64,000 bases of DNA from Acanthosepion pharaonis (lineage: Eukaryota > Mollusca > Cephalopoda > Sepiida > Sepiidae): the NCBI GenBank assembly GCA_903632075.3, contig CAHIKZ030004549.1, positions 1,971,001-2,035,000 of the forward strand, read 5' to 3'. The notes under the pieces were generated by a model. The model saw nothing but the letters and a program-made list of their open reading frames with translations, was not told where the DNA came from and made no database searches. The position numbers and the translations under genes were made by a program. Of this stretch, positions 20,344-30,962 are shown piece after piece. How positions within the stretch are numbered: the stretch's first letter is position 1; the number at the start of each line of letters is the position of its first letter.

Positions 20344-20686
20344 GAATGTGCGTGTGGGTGTATAAATGGTTATTGAAGCCAACACAAAATGGCGATAGTC
20401 TGTTTCTTGCTTATTCGCGATCGTCAAGTACATGTTTGTGTGTGTGTGTGTGTTTAGAAAAACATGTGCCTTGTTACAGGAAAATAGTTAATGGAATTTT
20501 AATTTAGAGATGTCGGAAATTGGACGCCTGCATTGAAACTTGTCAAAAGTTTGCTGACATTGAAGACCTTTAAAAAATTCTGAATTTCTGCCATGCTTAC
20601 TCGCATCTATGAAAACTTATAAACTGCAGTTTTGCAAAATCATTTTGGGAGGTCAATAACCTCATTCACTTCCCATGCTCTGTGGG
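20344..20686. other. non-coding with a short (TG)n tract
   Basis: TG units at about 20437-20454; otherwise nothing recognised. Confidence 0.4.
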
Positions 20687-20736
20687 GACACACACAAACA
20701 CACATAGATATATGTGTTTACTTTTCGACACACACA

Positions 20737-20812
<76 letters not shown>
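20687..20812. repeat. compound (CA)n-(TA)n microsatellite
   Basis: CA array to 20771 followed by TA units to 20811. Confidence 0.95.
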
Positions 20813-20814
<2 letters not shown>

Positions 20815-20815
<1 letters not shown>

Positions 20816-21100
20816 AAAGAACAGTAAGATATATAATCCGGGGTTCTTATTGATATTTTTTTTTTTTTATTTTTACAAAACAGTGCTAAATGTAAATTTA
20901 CAGAGAATAAACATTAAAATTAACTGATTTAAAATATAACAGTAATAACCATGTTTCAAAGATGGAAGCTAAAAACTTTTTTTAAGAAAAAATGCCCTAA
21001 AAAACCTTTTGCCGTGAATAAAAAAAAACCTGAAGACGACATTCATTTAACGGATGTGTTTAAAATTCAAATTCAGTAAATTAAAAATAAGTTATTTCAA
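20815..21100 (+). repeat. end of an AT-rich dispersed repeat (family X-B)
   Basis: GAACAGTAAGATATATAATC, CGGGGTTCTTATTGATA and a stretch to about 20970 (ACCATGTTTCAAAGATGGAA) return inverted at 34800-34985. The following part (TTTGCCGT...AATAAAAAA, GACGACATTCATTTAACGGA) returns in the same orientation at 34500-34580. This fits an element with terminal inverted repeats of about 150 bp, whose other copy lies at 34330-34985. Confidence 0.55.
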
Positions 21101-21439
21101 TATTCGCTTTGAAAATTACCCGCCCTAAATTTAAAGTTTTTCCTATCTATTTATCTATCTTTTTCATCCCCTTTTTCGAATGTAATCTTTCATTTTCTTT
21201 CTTTCTATCTATATAATTTTTTTTGATATTTTCAACTATCTGTTTTTCATTGTCTATCTATCTATTTAGTTATTTAATAAAAATGAACACGCTACTATCT
21301 ATCTATCTCCCCTGTCTGATTGAATGATTGGTTATTTGAGCTATTGAGATATAATTATTCTGTTGATATTAGAAACAGAAAAAATAAATTATGAATTTAT
21401 ATGAAAATCTAATGCGTTTAAAATTTTTTCAGTAAATTA

Positions 21440-22740
21440 AAAAATAAGTATTTTTGAGTAATTTTTGAAATTTTTTCAATATTCGAAATTTTGGTGATGT
21501 TTACAGAAAACGAAAAGTTTCTATATCAGCCATAATTTTGCTTTAAAAATTTAATTTATTATATAATTTAAAAATTTTGAAAGAAAACTTTTTCTTTCTT
21601 CGTAGAAAATGTTTTAAAGATAAAGAGCCGATCTTATTTATCTATCTATAAATTTTTTCATCATCTACCACAGAATTTATTTAAGCGGACCTATTTATCT
21701 ATCTATCTTTGTTCATTTTTTTTTTTTTGTTCTATATTTCATAGGTTTTTGATTTCTGGAGAAATTTAAAAACTTAAAAAAAATGGCCCATAATACAAGT
21801 GCTTTGTTTGAGGGCCCATATAGACCCTCTAAAGTCAATCTATATATTTTTTTCAAACATTGTCGATCATTTTTTCATTTCTTATCTGGAAAAATACCAG
21901 TAAAGTTTATCCATGAAACTGGGTATTTTCTGAAAGCAAACAATATTTTCATTGTTGGCCATTAAATCTGAAAATTTTGTTAATTATTTAACTGTGTTCG
22001 TTTATGATCGAATTTCTATTTATCTACCAATATCTATCAAACATCAGGATTACGATGAAAATCTAGATGAATCTATCTATTTCAGTCTGTAAAATGATGC
22101 AGTGGCAGGAACAGTTTCTGATTGAGAAGAACAACCCCACAAGACAGAACTCAATCCACGTGACGTTATTTTTTTGCACGCAGAAACTTCCGGTCTTCCG
22201 TAGATTTCATTGGTTTTTTATATAAGACTCATTAGTTTGAGCTATTGAGATATAATTATTCTGTACGAAGGAATAAAGATATTAAAAAATAAAAAAGAGA
22301 AATAAAAAATATGTAGGTAATTGTTTTAAAAATTCATTTTCATCGAAATATCTTTTTAACAATATTGTCCATGTGTTCGATGAAAAAGTTTCTGAGTTTT
22401 TTAAAATATTAATTTTTAAGGGCTCCCAAAAAATGCTCCTCAAAGCAGCTTTTAACTGATAAATTAAATCAATTGAAGTTTTGTCAGTAAAATACATTTT
22501 TCTGCGATGACTTTACTAATTTATAATAAGTTCCATCATTTGTAAATATGAAAACTAAACAATTATTTTCATTTTTAACAAACGGGAAAAAAAGGCTAAA
22601 AAGTTGTTTTGATAAAAATGAATAATCAAAATTTACAATGTGAAAAAATTTTGCCAAAAGAATACAGGTTCTTTGGTAACGTCTTTTAAATTTTATGCTT
22701 TTTTTTAGCAAAGTACCCTAGAATTTGTGTTGATGTCAAA
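21440..22740 (-). mobile_element. AT-rich terminal-inverted-repeat element of unknown class (family X-A), partial copy
   Basis: In inverse orientation this matches 51180-53110 over most of its length. Shared blocks include GAGGGCCCATATAGACCCTC, ACCAGTAAAGTTTATC, GGTCTTCCGTAGATTTCATT and TCTGCGATGACTTTACTAAT. This copy has shorter spacers and lacks the terminal repeats visible at 51010 and 53225. A minus-strand peptide, FTNDGTYYK...LVKSSQK, occurs in both copies, but no protein family is recognised. Confidence 0.65.
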
Positions 22741-23328
22741 AATATTAATTTAATTTGAAATTGAAAAATTGAAAAGCATTTCATACTACGGTTATAATGG
22801 TTGATGTATACAAAAAGAAGGTTACTTCGTTTATTAAATAGGTCTATTACTGGAGCGAGGTCTATATAAACGGAGTACGCATGCTCAGAGATTAGTAGTG
22901 TTCGAGAGAGTTAGCACTTCAGAATTTCTTTACAATTAGATGTCCCTCAGCACCTCAAGGGTAGAAAATGGGTAAATGGGACGAAAAATCCCCATAGCTG
23001 TTGTACGATTTTTATGTTTCACTTTTATTTCAATTATTGATAATTCTTCAACAGATTCGTTTCTTCCGTTGTCACGTTTACAGCTTTTTCAGCAAGATCG
23101 CCCAACTTTGAAGAAACAGTACGATCGAAATCACGCCCAGATCAAGAAAGTCACGGTCGGTCATATTCTAGAAGGTACTGGACGAACGGAATCCACTAGC
23201 GGGTTGTATTTGGTGATCAACACAAATATGGGTTAATCCTAGGGATTAAACCAAGGGCCTAGTTACATTTGCTACAGGCATCAAGGGAATTTCATATAAC
23301 ATATCCATCATCCCCGGTGAGATAATTC

Positions 23329-23329
<1 letters not shown>
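22741..23329 (+). other. TATA-type promoter-like sequence and a short frame of unknown origin
   Basis: TCTATATAAACGGAGTACGC at 22861-22880, followed by GCATGCTCAGAG and TAGTAGTGTTCGAGAGAG, looks like a TATA promoter with a start region, as in an LTR. An open frame at 22976-23236 contains QQDRPTLKKQYDRNHAQIKK, faintly like the YDR.H..........G segment after gypsy integrases. Neither point is strong. No second LTR was found. Confidence 0.3.

Positions 23330-23399
<70 letters not shown>
23330..23399. repeat. (ATCT)n microsatellite
   Basis: About 17 tetranucleotide units. Confidence 0.95.
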
Positions 23400-23504
23400 A
23401 CTTTGTAACACGTCGTTCTGTAAATCTTTGCACATACGCTATTTTTGTAAGACAGCGACTCACTGTTTTTTCACATTTCTGACAGGCTGTGTTTGCATTT
23501 TGGT

Positions 23505-23529
23505 TTCTGTCTGTCTGTCTGTCTCGCAT

Positions 23530-23565
<36 letters not shown>

Positions 23566-23570
23566 GAAAG
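23505..23570. repeat. (CTGT)n-(CA)n-(TA)n microsatellite
   Basis: Four CTGT units then CA then TA units. Confidence 0.9.
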
Positions 23571-24459
23571 ATATGTTTTTTTACTTATCTTTTGTTTGTA
23601 TCCGCGATTTGAGGCTTCACATGCTCTCGCGACTTTAGCTGATCACGCAATCCTCAGACGGTGGAAAATGATAGAATATTTTCCAGAAATTATTCAGTAG
23701 TTTATTCCATTATAGAATAAAAGTGTGTGTGTGGGGGGGGGGTGCAGATAATGGAAAAGGTGGTTGGTTTTCCCAAGAACATGCTACTCATTTAAACAGT
23801 ATGTATATAAGGAGAGACAGGTGGATGAAGTTTACAAATTATACTGCATCGACGCAGTACACGTGTGTGTGTGTGTGTGTTTTAAATTATGATATAAACA
23901 GTTTATATCACAATTTTAAACTGCTTTGATCTTTTGTTTCAAATACTTTGAGTAGTTTTAAAAACTATCACCGATTGGAGTTTTCTTTGTTTTCCAAATA
24001 AATGTAAAAATATTTTATGAATTTTAATAGATTTTAACGGGACAGCCGATTAATTAAATTTATTGTTTATTTTATAATATTGGTACATTTTATTGGTCGA
24101 AATTTTTATTTTTAATTTATATCAAAATTTTTTAGATGACGAATTATCATTATTATTTTTCTTTTTTTCGAACTCGTGTACTCAATTGTCGAAATTTAGT
24201 GAAAGTTGTTTTTTAGAAAATCTTCGTATAAATATGTTTTTTTTACATCTGTTACACTCACTTTCTTAATTTTTATGAAGTCTATTTCGGGGTTGAAATA
24301 AGCCTATTCCCCACATGAGATAATTTTGGATTTTATTGTGTACTTATTATTTGCTCTCTCATAATAAATATATTGAGCTCTTTTTGTGGATCAGTTTTAA
24401 TATTTTATATTACTAGGATCCACTTGGATTATATACCAACGGATTTATTACCTGTAATA

Positions 24460-24462
<3 letters not shown>
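23571..24462. other. non-coding, nothing recognised
   Basis: AT-rich. A poly-G run of nine at 23733-23741 and a (GT)n tract at 23862-23880. No coding or repeat signal. Confidence 0.4.
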
Positions 24463-24520
<58 letters not shown>

Positions 24521-24725
24521 GTATGTATGTATGTATGTACGTGTGATAGAAATAGAGAATGATAGAGTAGGTGTCCGTGTCTTTAGTGGGCGTGCATTTA
24601 TATGTAAAAGAGATAGATAGATAGAGAATGGAAGAGAGAGAGAGAGAATGGAAGAGAGAGAGAGGGAAGGGAAGAGAGAGAGGGAAGGGAAGAGAGAGAA
24701 AGAGATAACAGGGAGCATGTGTTGA
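24463..24725. repeat. (TA)n then polypurine GA-rich tract
   Basis: TA units to 24515, GTAT units to 24540, then GATA and imperfect units of GAGAGAGAATGGAAGAGAGA/GGGAAGGGAAGAGAGA to about 24707. Purines dominate one strand for over 100 bp. The long Ser/Leu-rich and Tyr-Ile minus-strand frames across it are repeat artefacts. Confidence 0.85.
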
Positions 24726-25269
24726 CGGTTTGGCTCTATGAGAGACTGGAGGGAAGAAAACGACAAAGAATCGTGTGCAGATGTGAGAATAAACAAACCG
24801 ATCTTCCCCCAAACCTGATATTTTAAAATTAAGTATCCAGACTGTTGCAACCATTTTGTGTGTCTCATTTTGTGTGTGTCAGTTGACAACCGTGTGTTTC
24901 TAAATGGATTTTGCTTTCTTTTTTTTTTCTCTCTACCAATTCTATTTCAATTCCAGTGCCAAAGAATTCTGTTATAAAAATTACAAATGATTTGTTTTAG
25001 TTTTCTAAATTTGTCTTAACTTTTTATTTCTTCCGCACTTCCTGACTCGATTAATGGCAATTTCAGACATGCCACATCCTCCGCGAAGAGATGACAGGAA
25101 CAAGTGTCCTCATGCCTTTCCCAGAAGGCATTGTTAAAAAGGAAGTCCTGACTGCCTTAGCCGGCTTACTAGCCTTTCATTTATTATTATGTATCAATAA
25201 TATTATTATACCAATAGTATGTTGTATTAAGAATCGACCGAAAATCAATTTGTCTCCCATTTCTATACT

Positions 25270-25270
<1 letters not shown>
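24726..25270. other. non-coding, nothing recognised
   Basis: An open frame at 25091-25369 runs into the CA array and has no domain. Confidence 0.4.
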
Positions 25271-25327
<57 letters not shown>

Positions 25328-25330
25328 GCG
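25271..25330. repeat. (CA)n microsatellite
   Basis: About 30 CA units ending CGCGCGCA. Confidence 0.95.
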
Positions 25331-25549
25331 CACATCGAATGTAACAGCAAAATTGTCCCAGTTGTGTAACAGCATGGAATAATTATCCGCCCCACAAATA
25401 TTTAATATAAGACGTTTATCCATCTTGACACCATTATTCGTAAGAATCACTGAAAAATCCTTTGAGTTATTCAGCTCGAAAGAAAACAGTTTAAAATCGT
25501 TTTGTGTCAGCCCCACTATATCTTCCCAACTGAGCAATGGTGAGAGGAA

Positions 25550-25990
25550 AATGATCATTCAGGCCTTCAGTAATAATACGAACATTCATACTCTGGCTTG
25601 AGTCTTCAAAGTCTATTCAAGAACCATCAAGAAAACGGTGAATAAGTTTAAAAAAGAGAGAACAGAAGAGAAGAAAACTGGATCAGGAGGTCACAACGGC
25701 AAGAGGGATCATCATTTCAACTTAGAGCTAAAGTGATCAATTAGAAAAGACGTTTGGTATGTAAGAGAAGAGTCTCACCCATGGCAGTACAAAGAGCAGT
25801 GAAAAAAAGTCTTGTAAATGAAATTGTACATAAAAACTGTGAGGCACCCTGTTACTCCAGGACAGAAAGTTAGATGGTTAGAGAGGGCGAAGATCATCTT
25901 GAATAATTTGGAAAATGATCCTGGAAAAAAAATATTGGAAAAAAAAATATTTGAAAAATTTCAATCCTTTATGAGCTTCGGTTCCTTAGC
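25550..25990 (+). pseudogene. Tc1/mariner-type transposase, N-terminal fragment
   Basis: Translation gives IIQAFSNNTN, IKKTVNKFKKERTEEKKTGS, GGHNGKRDHHFNLELK, IRKDVWYVREESHPW, then HPVTPGQKVRWLERAKIILN. The order FQ.G...S.I......T..R....F...G, GSGGHN.KR, a second helix-turn-helix (here ruined), and TPRHL....K..R.ERCKK.L is that of a DNA-binding N-terminus of Tc1/mariner-like transposases. It ends before the first catalytic block. The same fragment lies inverted at 12885-13290. Confidence 0.7.
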
Positions 25991-26230
25991 TATGATTAAT
26001 TTATGATGGACAAGTGATTTTCGCTTATGATCGATTTCATCACGATTCTTCTGTTAAGCTTGGAGAGTAATTATACAATCTTATTGCTCAAAGTAGAGTC
26101 CCAAAGTGTTATAAATACCTCGGAGAATTTCAGTAAGATATTATTAATCATTTCTAAGATACAACGGTTCAAAGCGTAATCTAACAAATGGACAAATTTG
26201 TTGTTACACGATTTAGACAAGTTTGCTGTT

Positions 26231-26234
<4 letters not shown>
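25991..26234. other. non-coding, nothing recognised
   Basis: AT-rich spacer. Confidence 0.4.

Positions 26235-26296
<62 letters not shown>
26235..26296. repeat. (TA)n microsatellite
   Basis: About 30 TA units. Confidence 0.95.
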
Positions 26297-26297
<1 letters not shown>

Positions 26298-26405
26298 AAA
26301 CTTTGAAATTTAAAATTCCCAGCATCCCTGGTTTGTCAGTGTACTTTTTACTTCGATGAAATCCTAAAATCTTAAAGGACATTTTTTTCTATTTTCTCAT
26401 ACGTC

Positions 26406-26410
<5 letters not shown>

Positions 26411-26461
<51 letters not shown>

Positions 26462-26757
26462 CTTTTCATACAGACATACAGACACACACACATACATACA
26501 CATATGCGCAAAACACACATACACACACATACATACACACATACACACACAGACATACAGACACACACACACACATACACATATGCGCAAAACACACATA
26601 CACACACACAGACATACAGACACACACACATACAGACACACACACATACACATATGCGCAAAACACACACACACACATACATACACACACATACACACAC
26701 ACGCACAAACGCAAATACACACACACACACGCACAAACGCAAATACGCACACACATA
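26411..26757. repeat. (CA)n array and CA-rich minisatellite
   Basis: Pure CA to 26458, then three longer units, each marked by CATATGCGCAAAACACACA (about 26501, 26579, 26650) and containing CAGACATACAGACACACA, with period about 72-78 bp. The last part repeats ACGCACAAACGCAAATAC. Long Cys-Val and Thr-His frames here are artefacts. Confidence 0.9.
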
Positions 26758-27406
26758 CGTTCCTCACTTTTTCCTTTCATTTTATTTTATTTGATAATAT
26801 TTTATTATTAAATATTCCATTTTTTTCTCATCATTTTTTTCCAACACATCATATTCTAACCACAGCCCATCTTACTAAACTTGACAACTTGATCCGATAA
26901 TTTTGCCACACGCGAGTCACCTTTCCTCCTCCCCAACCTATAAGTCTCTTCATCTATGTTTTATAATCTCACTCCCCACCCCCCACGACACGCACTAGTA
27001 ATAATAAACCTGACTAACGCTTTTACACCGATCAAAAAAAGTTTCGCACACCGAGGACTCAGATAGAAATCGTTTTTTTTTCTAAGAATACTATTTTCAC
27101 TGGGAAATACCCCATCTACAAAATCATCTGTCAGTGAGTAATTCCTATTTCTCTGTTTATTCCTTGGTCCGTTGATAAAGGACACAGGCATGTCCGAAAA
27201 TTCCGAACTTAAAGCTTTCTCTCCGTATTTATTTCTGGTTAATAATTAATATTTAATAAATGTTTATCAAACTGATTATTTTGCTACACATTCGTTTGCC
27301 CTTGTTTTATTAACTAACTTATGTATTTTACATATAAGAAGCACACGTGGACCCTTTTTATACACACACACACACACACACATATATATTAATGATATTT
27401 TATATT
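26758..27406. other. non-coding; one terminus-like sequence
   Basis: AT-rich and C-rich sequence. CGATCAAAAAAAGTTTCGCA at 27030-27049 looks like a Tc1 terminus in inverse orientation, but no partner end was found. A (CA)n-(TA)n tract occupies 27362-27389. Confidence 0.4.
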
Positions 27407-27582
27407 AAAAATATTTTACATAGCGACACGGAGATTTCTACGTTTCGAAAATTATTTTCAAATGTAAATCATTTTCATCAAAAAGTTATCGAATATTGCC
27501 TGATGACGGGATAAAAATTTTAAATCTCGAAACATAGAAATTCCCGTGTCGCAATGTAAAATTTTTTTAAAATATATATATA
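27407..27582. repeat. inverted repeat with a hammerhead-like core in each arm
   Basis: Arms TACATAGCGACACGGAGATT / TACATTGCGACACGGGAATT (second one inverted) plus TCTACGTTTCGA / TCTATGTTTCGA face each other. The plus arm has CTGATGA at 27500-27506, stem II GGGAT / ATCTC and GAAAC at 27529. The minus arm has TTGATGA, a longer AT-rich hairpin and CGAAAC. Stems I and III of each core were not established. Confidence 0.55.
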
Positions 27583-27781
27583 TATTAGTATTTTTATTAT
27601 GAGAGATTATAATAAAAACATTAAAATCATTACACAAAAGCGTTTATACTTCTATATTTTGTACTTCTTCGGGAGTTGGTAAGTAACCACAAAACAGTGG
27701 AATTTTAGTATCTGTCTATATTTCTATTTAATGTAAATAATGAAGTGGAATTTTATTCCACCTGTTTTTTCTCTAAATTTG

Positions 27782-27824
<43 letters not shown>

Positions 27825-27964
27825 AATAAAGAGAAAACAGTCAGATTAAGAATCCACGTTTCTTTAGCATTTACATTTTTAGAGCTCTATAAAAACTGTA
27901 AAGGTTGGGCAACTATTGCCCCGACCTGACAGCGGTATTCTATTCAAGTTTATTCATTGTTTAA
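27583..27964. repeat. AT-rich sequence with (TA)n
   Basis: TA units at 27782-27821. Otherwise nothing recognised. Confidence 0.5.
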
Positions 27965-28345
27965 TTTAGCTCTCTATATTTCTGAGATGAGGTATTTATA
28001 TTTACACTATTTACATATTTCGGACTGTTGTCCTCATCTTTACTCTCATATTCACGACGTTTCACCCGGCCTTCTTCAGGATCTGTCTATATTTCTGAAA
28101 TGAGGTATTGTAATTATTTACACTATTTACATTGTACGGACTGTTGTCCTCATCTTTATTGTCAAATCTACGACGATTAGGCCGTTCTATGCTCTGGCCT
28201 TCTTCAGGATCTGACTATATTTCTGAGATGGGGTATTGTAACTGTTAACACTATTTACATTGTTCGGGCTGTTGTCCACATATTTGTTAACATATTCACT
28301 ACGTTTCAACCCTTGTAAACTCCGGTCTTCTTCAGGTGATTTGTA
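27965..28345 (-). repeat. three tandem units of a Penelope-associated repeat
   Basis: Units of about 125 bp start near 28345, 28215 and 28085 on the minus strand. Each has CCTGAAGAAG(A/G)CC, a loop, GAAACGT(C/A)GTGAATATG or a decayed version, GATGAGGACAACAGTCCG, TAAATAGTGT, and ATACCTCATCTCAGAAATAT. The CTGAAGA...GAAAC pair is the hammerhead core arrangement. In the unit near 28330, CAC before the core can pair with GTG after it. The middle unit has lost GAAA (AATC) but keeps stem II AGGCC / GGCCT. Confidence 0.7.
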
Positions 28346-28467
28346 CATCGAGCCGAACCCTCAAGGATACATGGTCCAGTAGATAAAAGCGTTGGTAATC
28401 CGGAGATTTGACCCAAAACAGAAGTGAAAAAACAAAGTTGGAAAGTTGAGTTAAAGGGAAATAACTT
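28346..28467 (+). repeat. possible tRNA-like continuation beside the Penelope repeat
   Basis: ACATGGTCCAGTAGATAAAA and GCGTTGGTAATCCGGAG resemble ACATGGCACAGTGGATAAAG, GCGTTAGTTACATCC at 43853-43889, which also lies beside the same hammerhead-like repeat. The pairing at two loci suggests one element. Confidence 0.45.
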
Positions 28468-28590
28468 ATATATATATATATCTGGCTCTCTCTATATATA
28501 TATATATGTGTGTGTGTGTGTAAAATTCACATATAAATAAAATATATTTATAAAAGCACAATATGAAGAAAAGCAAAGCTAAAAAAAAAC

Positions 28591-28660
<70 letters not shown>
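28468..28660. repeat. (TA)n and (TG)n arrays
   Basis: TA at 28468-28482 and 28494-28506, TG to 28520, then TA at 28594-28650 with TG to 28661. Confidence 0.9.
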
Positions 28661-28662
<2 letters not shown>

Positions 28663-28902
28663 ATGCATGTTTCATTAGAAACACAAATATATAAACTTCA
28701 TCAACTTGTAATAAAAGATTAAATATAATGGAAGCTTTAATAATAAAAAAAAAAAAAAGCCAACTCTCACCGGTCTGTCAATATTAACTACGAACAAGGC
28801 CACAATGTGCTAACCATATTCGTAAAATAAAAACATCTCTACAAAACACTAAAACATACACATAAAGCACACACTCAATTTAGCTAAAAAATTGAATGAT
28901 CA

Positions 28903-28940
28903 TTGATAATGGCTAAAGTTATAGCCGAAAGCGCTCAGAA
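28903..28940 (+). ncRNA. hammerhead-like hairpin, core decayed
   Basis: TTGATAAT, stem II GGCT / AGCC around AAAGTTAT, then intact GAAA and GCGCTC. Compared with CTGAnGA, two core positions differ (C3 to T, G8 to A). Stem I is not evident. Confidence 0.35.
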
Positions 28941-29264
28941 ATATAAAACATTTTGGACAGTTCTTACACACCCTTTGTCCAGAAAAGAAAGCTCTTGTTC
29001 GAACACAAGAAAAATTAAATAAAAACTTAACCGTAGTCCCTTGTCTGTCGTTTTTAATGAAACATGCATAAACAAAGGATTGCTGCCTAAATATACAACT
29101 ATATATATATATATATATATATATGATTATAAAAAAATTATTGGCTGAATTATCCCAGGAAAGGGGTTTATTTAAAAGTGCTCAATGCACATATAAAGAA
29201 AAGAAAAAAAGGAAAATTTAACACGCAGTGCTTTTAAATTTAAAAAAAATAAAACAGCCAAAGA
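28941..29264. other. non-coding; (TA)n at 29100-29124
   Basis: Likely remnant flanks of the surrounding Penelope-type repeats; ATGAAACATGCATAAAC near 29057 resembles GTATGCATGTTTCATTAG inverted at 28661-28677. No coding signal. Confidence 0.35.
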
Positions 29265-29355
29265 CGCTACTTTGGTTTCAACATTTCGCTATCCTCAGGC
29301 AATATGTGCAAAATATATCGCCCGAGGCTACCGAAATGTTGAAGCCATGGTAGCG
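29265..29355. repeat. imperfect palindrome with GAAATGTTGAA motifs
   Basis: CGCTACTTTGGTTTCAACAT... (29265 onward) is answered inverted by ...ATGTTGAAGCCATGGTAGCG (to 29355). CAACATTTCG(C/G)TA(T/G)CCTC(A/G)GGC is shared by both arms, 36 bp each with about six differences. The inner CCTGAGGATAGCGAAA resembles a hammerhead core without its stem II loop. Confidence 0.55.
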
Positions 29356-29369
29356 TGATTGGCTGATTG

Positions 29370-29371
<2 letters not shown>

Positions 29372-29429
<58 letters not shown>

Positions 29430-29430
29430 A
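29372..29430. repeat. (TA)n microsatellite
   Basis: About 28 TA units; on the minus strand it is the 3' tail of the adjoining SINE. Confidence 0.9.
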
Positions 29431-29820
29431 CTCGACTCTGCCGTTGAATTCGACGTATGAGGATCAAGCAGATCAGTTCCCAGGAAACCGACAGCCCGAC
29501 AACAGCACGTGTTATTTGATTATAATGGTGAAGGTTTCGTGCAGGACCATCCACACTTTTTGAAGGGCCGAATACGGAGACCTGGTGCACTAAGTGCCAC
29601 AAGGTCCCCAAACGACCCTCCGCAGGTTTTAAATTCAGAGTTGTCCTCCTTCTAGACCAGTTACCATCCAAGGCTATAGAACCCAGTCTGTTTGGCTATT
29701 TATCCATAGCTGGAGGGAGAAGGGTAATAGAACATAAGGGAATGTAATGGATTCGACTGGAATTCAAACTCGGCCCTCCGATTCCTCAATCTAAGCCGCT
29801 ATCCATTACTCCACCGTGCC
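29431..29820 (-). repeat. SINE family 1, tail type B
   Basis: On the minus strand: TGGAGTAATGGATAGCGGCT, a B-box-like GAGTTTGAATTCCAG, the body CATTACATTCCCTTATGTTC, GGGTTCTATAGCCTTGGATG, then the type B tail GACAACTCTGAATTTAAAAC, CTGCGGAGG, CCTTGTGGCACTTAGTGCAC, CTTCACCATTATAATCAAAT and a CCTCATACGTCGAATTCAAC end that runs into (TA)n. Confidence 0.8.
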
Positions 29821-29896
<76 letters not shown>

Positions 29897-29897
29897 A
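29821..29897. repeat. (CT)n-(AT)n-(GT)n microsatellite
   Basis: CT units, AT units to 29871, GT units to 29896. Confidence 0.95.
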
Positions 29898-29990
29898 ATG
29901 TATGTGAGAGGAACTTCACATTAATGTCTCTTGATTATGTCCACTGATGCTACAATAGATACATGGAGAACGCAATGAAACCCTTACCCA
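29898..29990 (+). repeat. 93-bp direct repeat, left copy
   Basis: ATGTATGTGAGAGGAACTTC ... TACATGGAGAACGCAATGAA, ACCCTTAccca. The right copy at 30869-30962 differs at only a few positions. Both copies are preceded by a (TG)n array. Confidence 0.85.
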
Positions 29991-30150
29991 AATCATATGT
30001 GCAGGTTGTCTGGCTGTCAGTTCCTAGGAACCGAGTTGCCTGACCCACGAACGTCGTAAAAACATCGACATCTCGAACGCATACTGCGGCCTCGAGATCC
30101 TTTGTCTCGGGGCCCCGTTTGAGAGGTGACGACGCGAGAGTCCACAAATA
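29985..30150 (+). repeat. SINE tail type B fragment with GC-rich continuation
   Basis: AAATCATATGTGCAGGTTGT, CTGGCTGTCAGTTCCTAGGA and CCTGACCCACGAACGTCG match the end of tail B at 40466-40530. An unassigned GC-rich part (CTGCGGCCTCGAGATCC, CTCGGGGCCCCGTTTG) follows. Confidence 0.5.
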
Positions 30151-30165
30151 TATGTATTTTTGTAC

Positions 30166-30553
30166 CCGAAAAATGCTATTAGAAATGAGTTATTGTTTTT
30201 GGAGCGTGCAGTCGCAACGCTGAGTTTGAATTTAAATTTTACAATTGTGCGTTCTTATACAAATATGGTGATAAGTGAATTCTTTTTTACTGGTAAATTT
30301 TCTGTCAAAGTGGCATGAACTTTATTGTTCAATAATTACAGTAATGTCGCACTTATTATCCAAAAGTTGCATTTAGATCAGTTATTTTAATTTCAATAAA
30401 TGTGCAATTAATTTACAAATTTATGAATTATTCATGCAAAAAACAAATACAAAGTTAATGATTTAATTGGCGAGAAATCCATCGTCGCGAACAATATACA
30501 AAAACCCCTGCACGCTCCAAAAACAATAACTCATTTCTAATAGCATTTTTCGG
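30166..30553. repeat. 388-bp block with perfect 46-bp inverted termini
   Basis: CCGAAAAATGCTATTAGAAA...GGAGCGTGCAG (30166-30211) is repeated exactly in inverse orientation at 30508-30553. In addition, 30402-30506 is an inverted copy of 30729-30830, which belongs to the Penelope fragment that follows, so the block is part of a larger nested inversion. Confidence 0.85.
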
Positions 30554-30835
30554 ATTACAACAATACATATATTTTCGTTGTCCTCTTATTACTGAGTGTA
30601 AAAACAAGAACAAAATCTATTCCATACCTGAAGATGTCTGTAGAAACAGACGAAAGCTTGTAAAAATAATAAGAACTCATGCAACAGAAATTTATAGAAA
30701 CAAGGATCTTTTCATTCATAAACAGGTTCGGGGTTTTTGTATATTATTTGAATTGTTCGCGACGATGGATTTCTCGCCAATTAAATCATTAACCTTTGTA
30801 TTTGTTTTTTGTATGAATAATTCATAAATATATAT
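30554..30835 (+). mobile_element. Penelope-associated fragment
   Basis: Homologous to 38743-39020 base for base over most of its length (GAACAAAATCTATTCCATAC, CTGAAGATGTCTGTAGAAAC, AGACGAAAGCTTGTA, TTCGCGACGATGGATTTCTC). It contains a hammerhead-like core: CTGAAGA, stem II GTCTG / CAGAC, GAAA (30628-30655). Stems I and III are not evident. Confidence 0.65.
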
Positions 30836-30868
30836 ATGTGTGTGTATGTGTGTGTGTGTGTGTGTGTG
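30836..30868. repeat. (TG)n microsatellite
   Basis: TG units preceding the second 93-bp repeat copy. Confidence 0.9.
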
Positions 30869-30962
30869 ATGTATGTGAGAGGAACTTCACAATAATGTCT
30901 CTTGATTATGTCCACTGAAGCTACAATAGATACATGGAGAACGCAATGAAACCCTTAACCAG
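30869..30962 (+). repeat. 93-bp direct repeat, right copy
   Basis: Second copy of 29898-29990, 971 bp downstream. Similarity stops after ACCCTTAACCA. Confidence 0.85.

Noticed and set aside
23330..23399. CRISPR array
   Set aside because: A perfect tetranucleotide microsatellite without spacers, in a eukaryotic sequence. No array of spaced identical repeats exists in the window.
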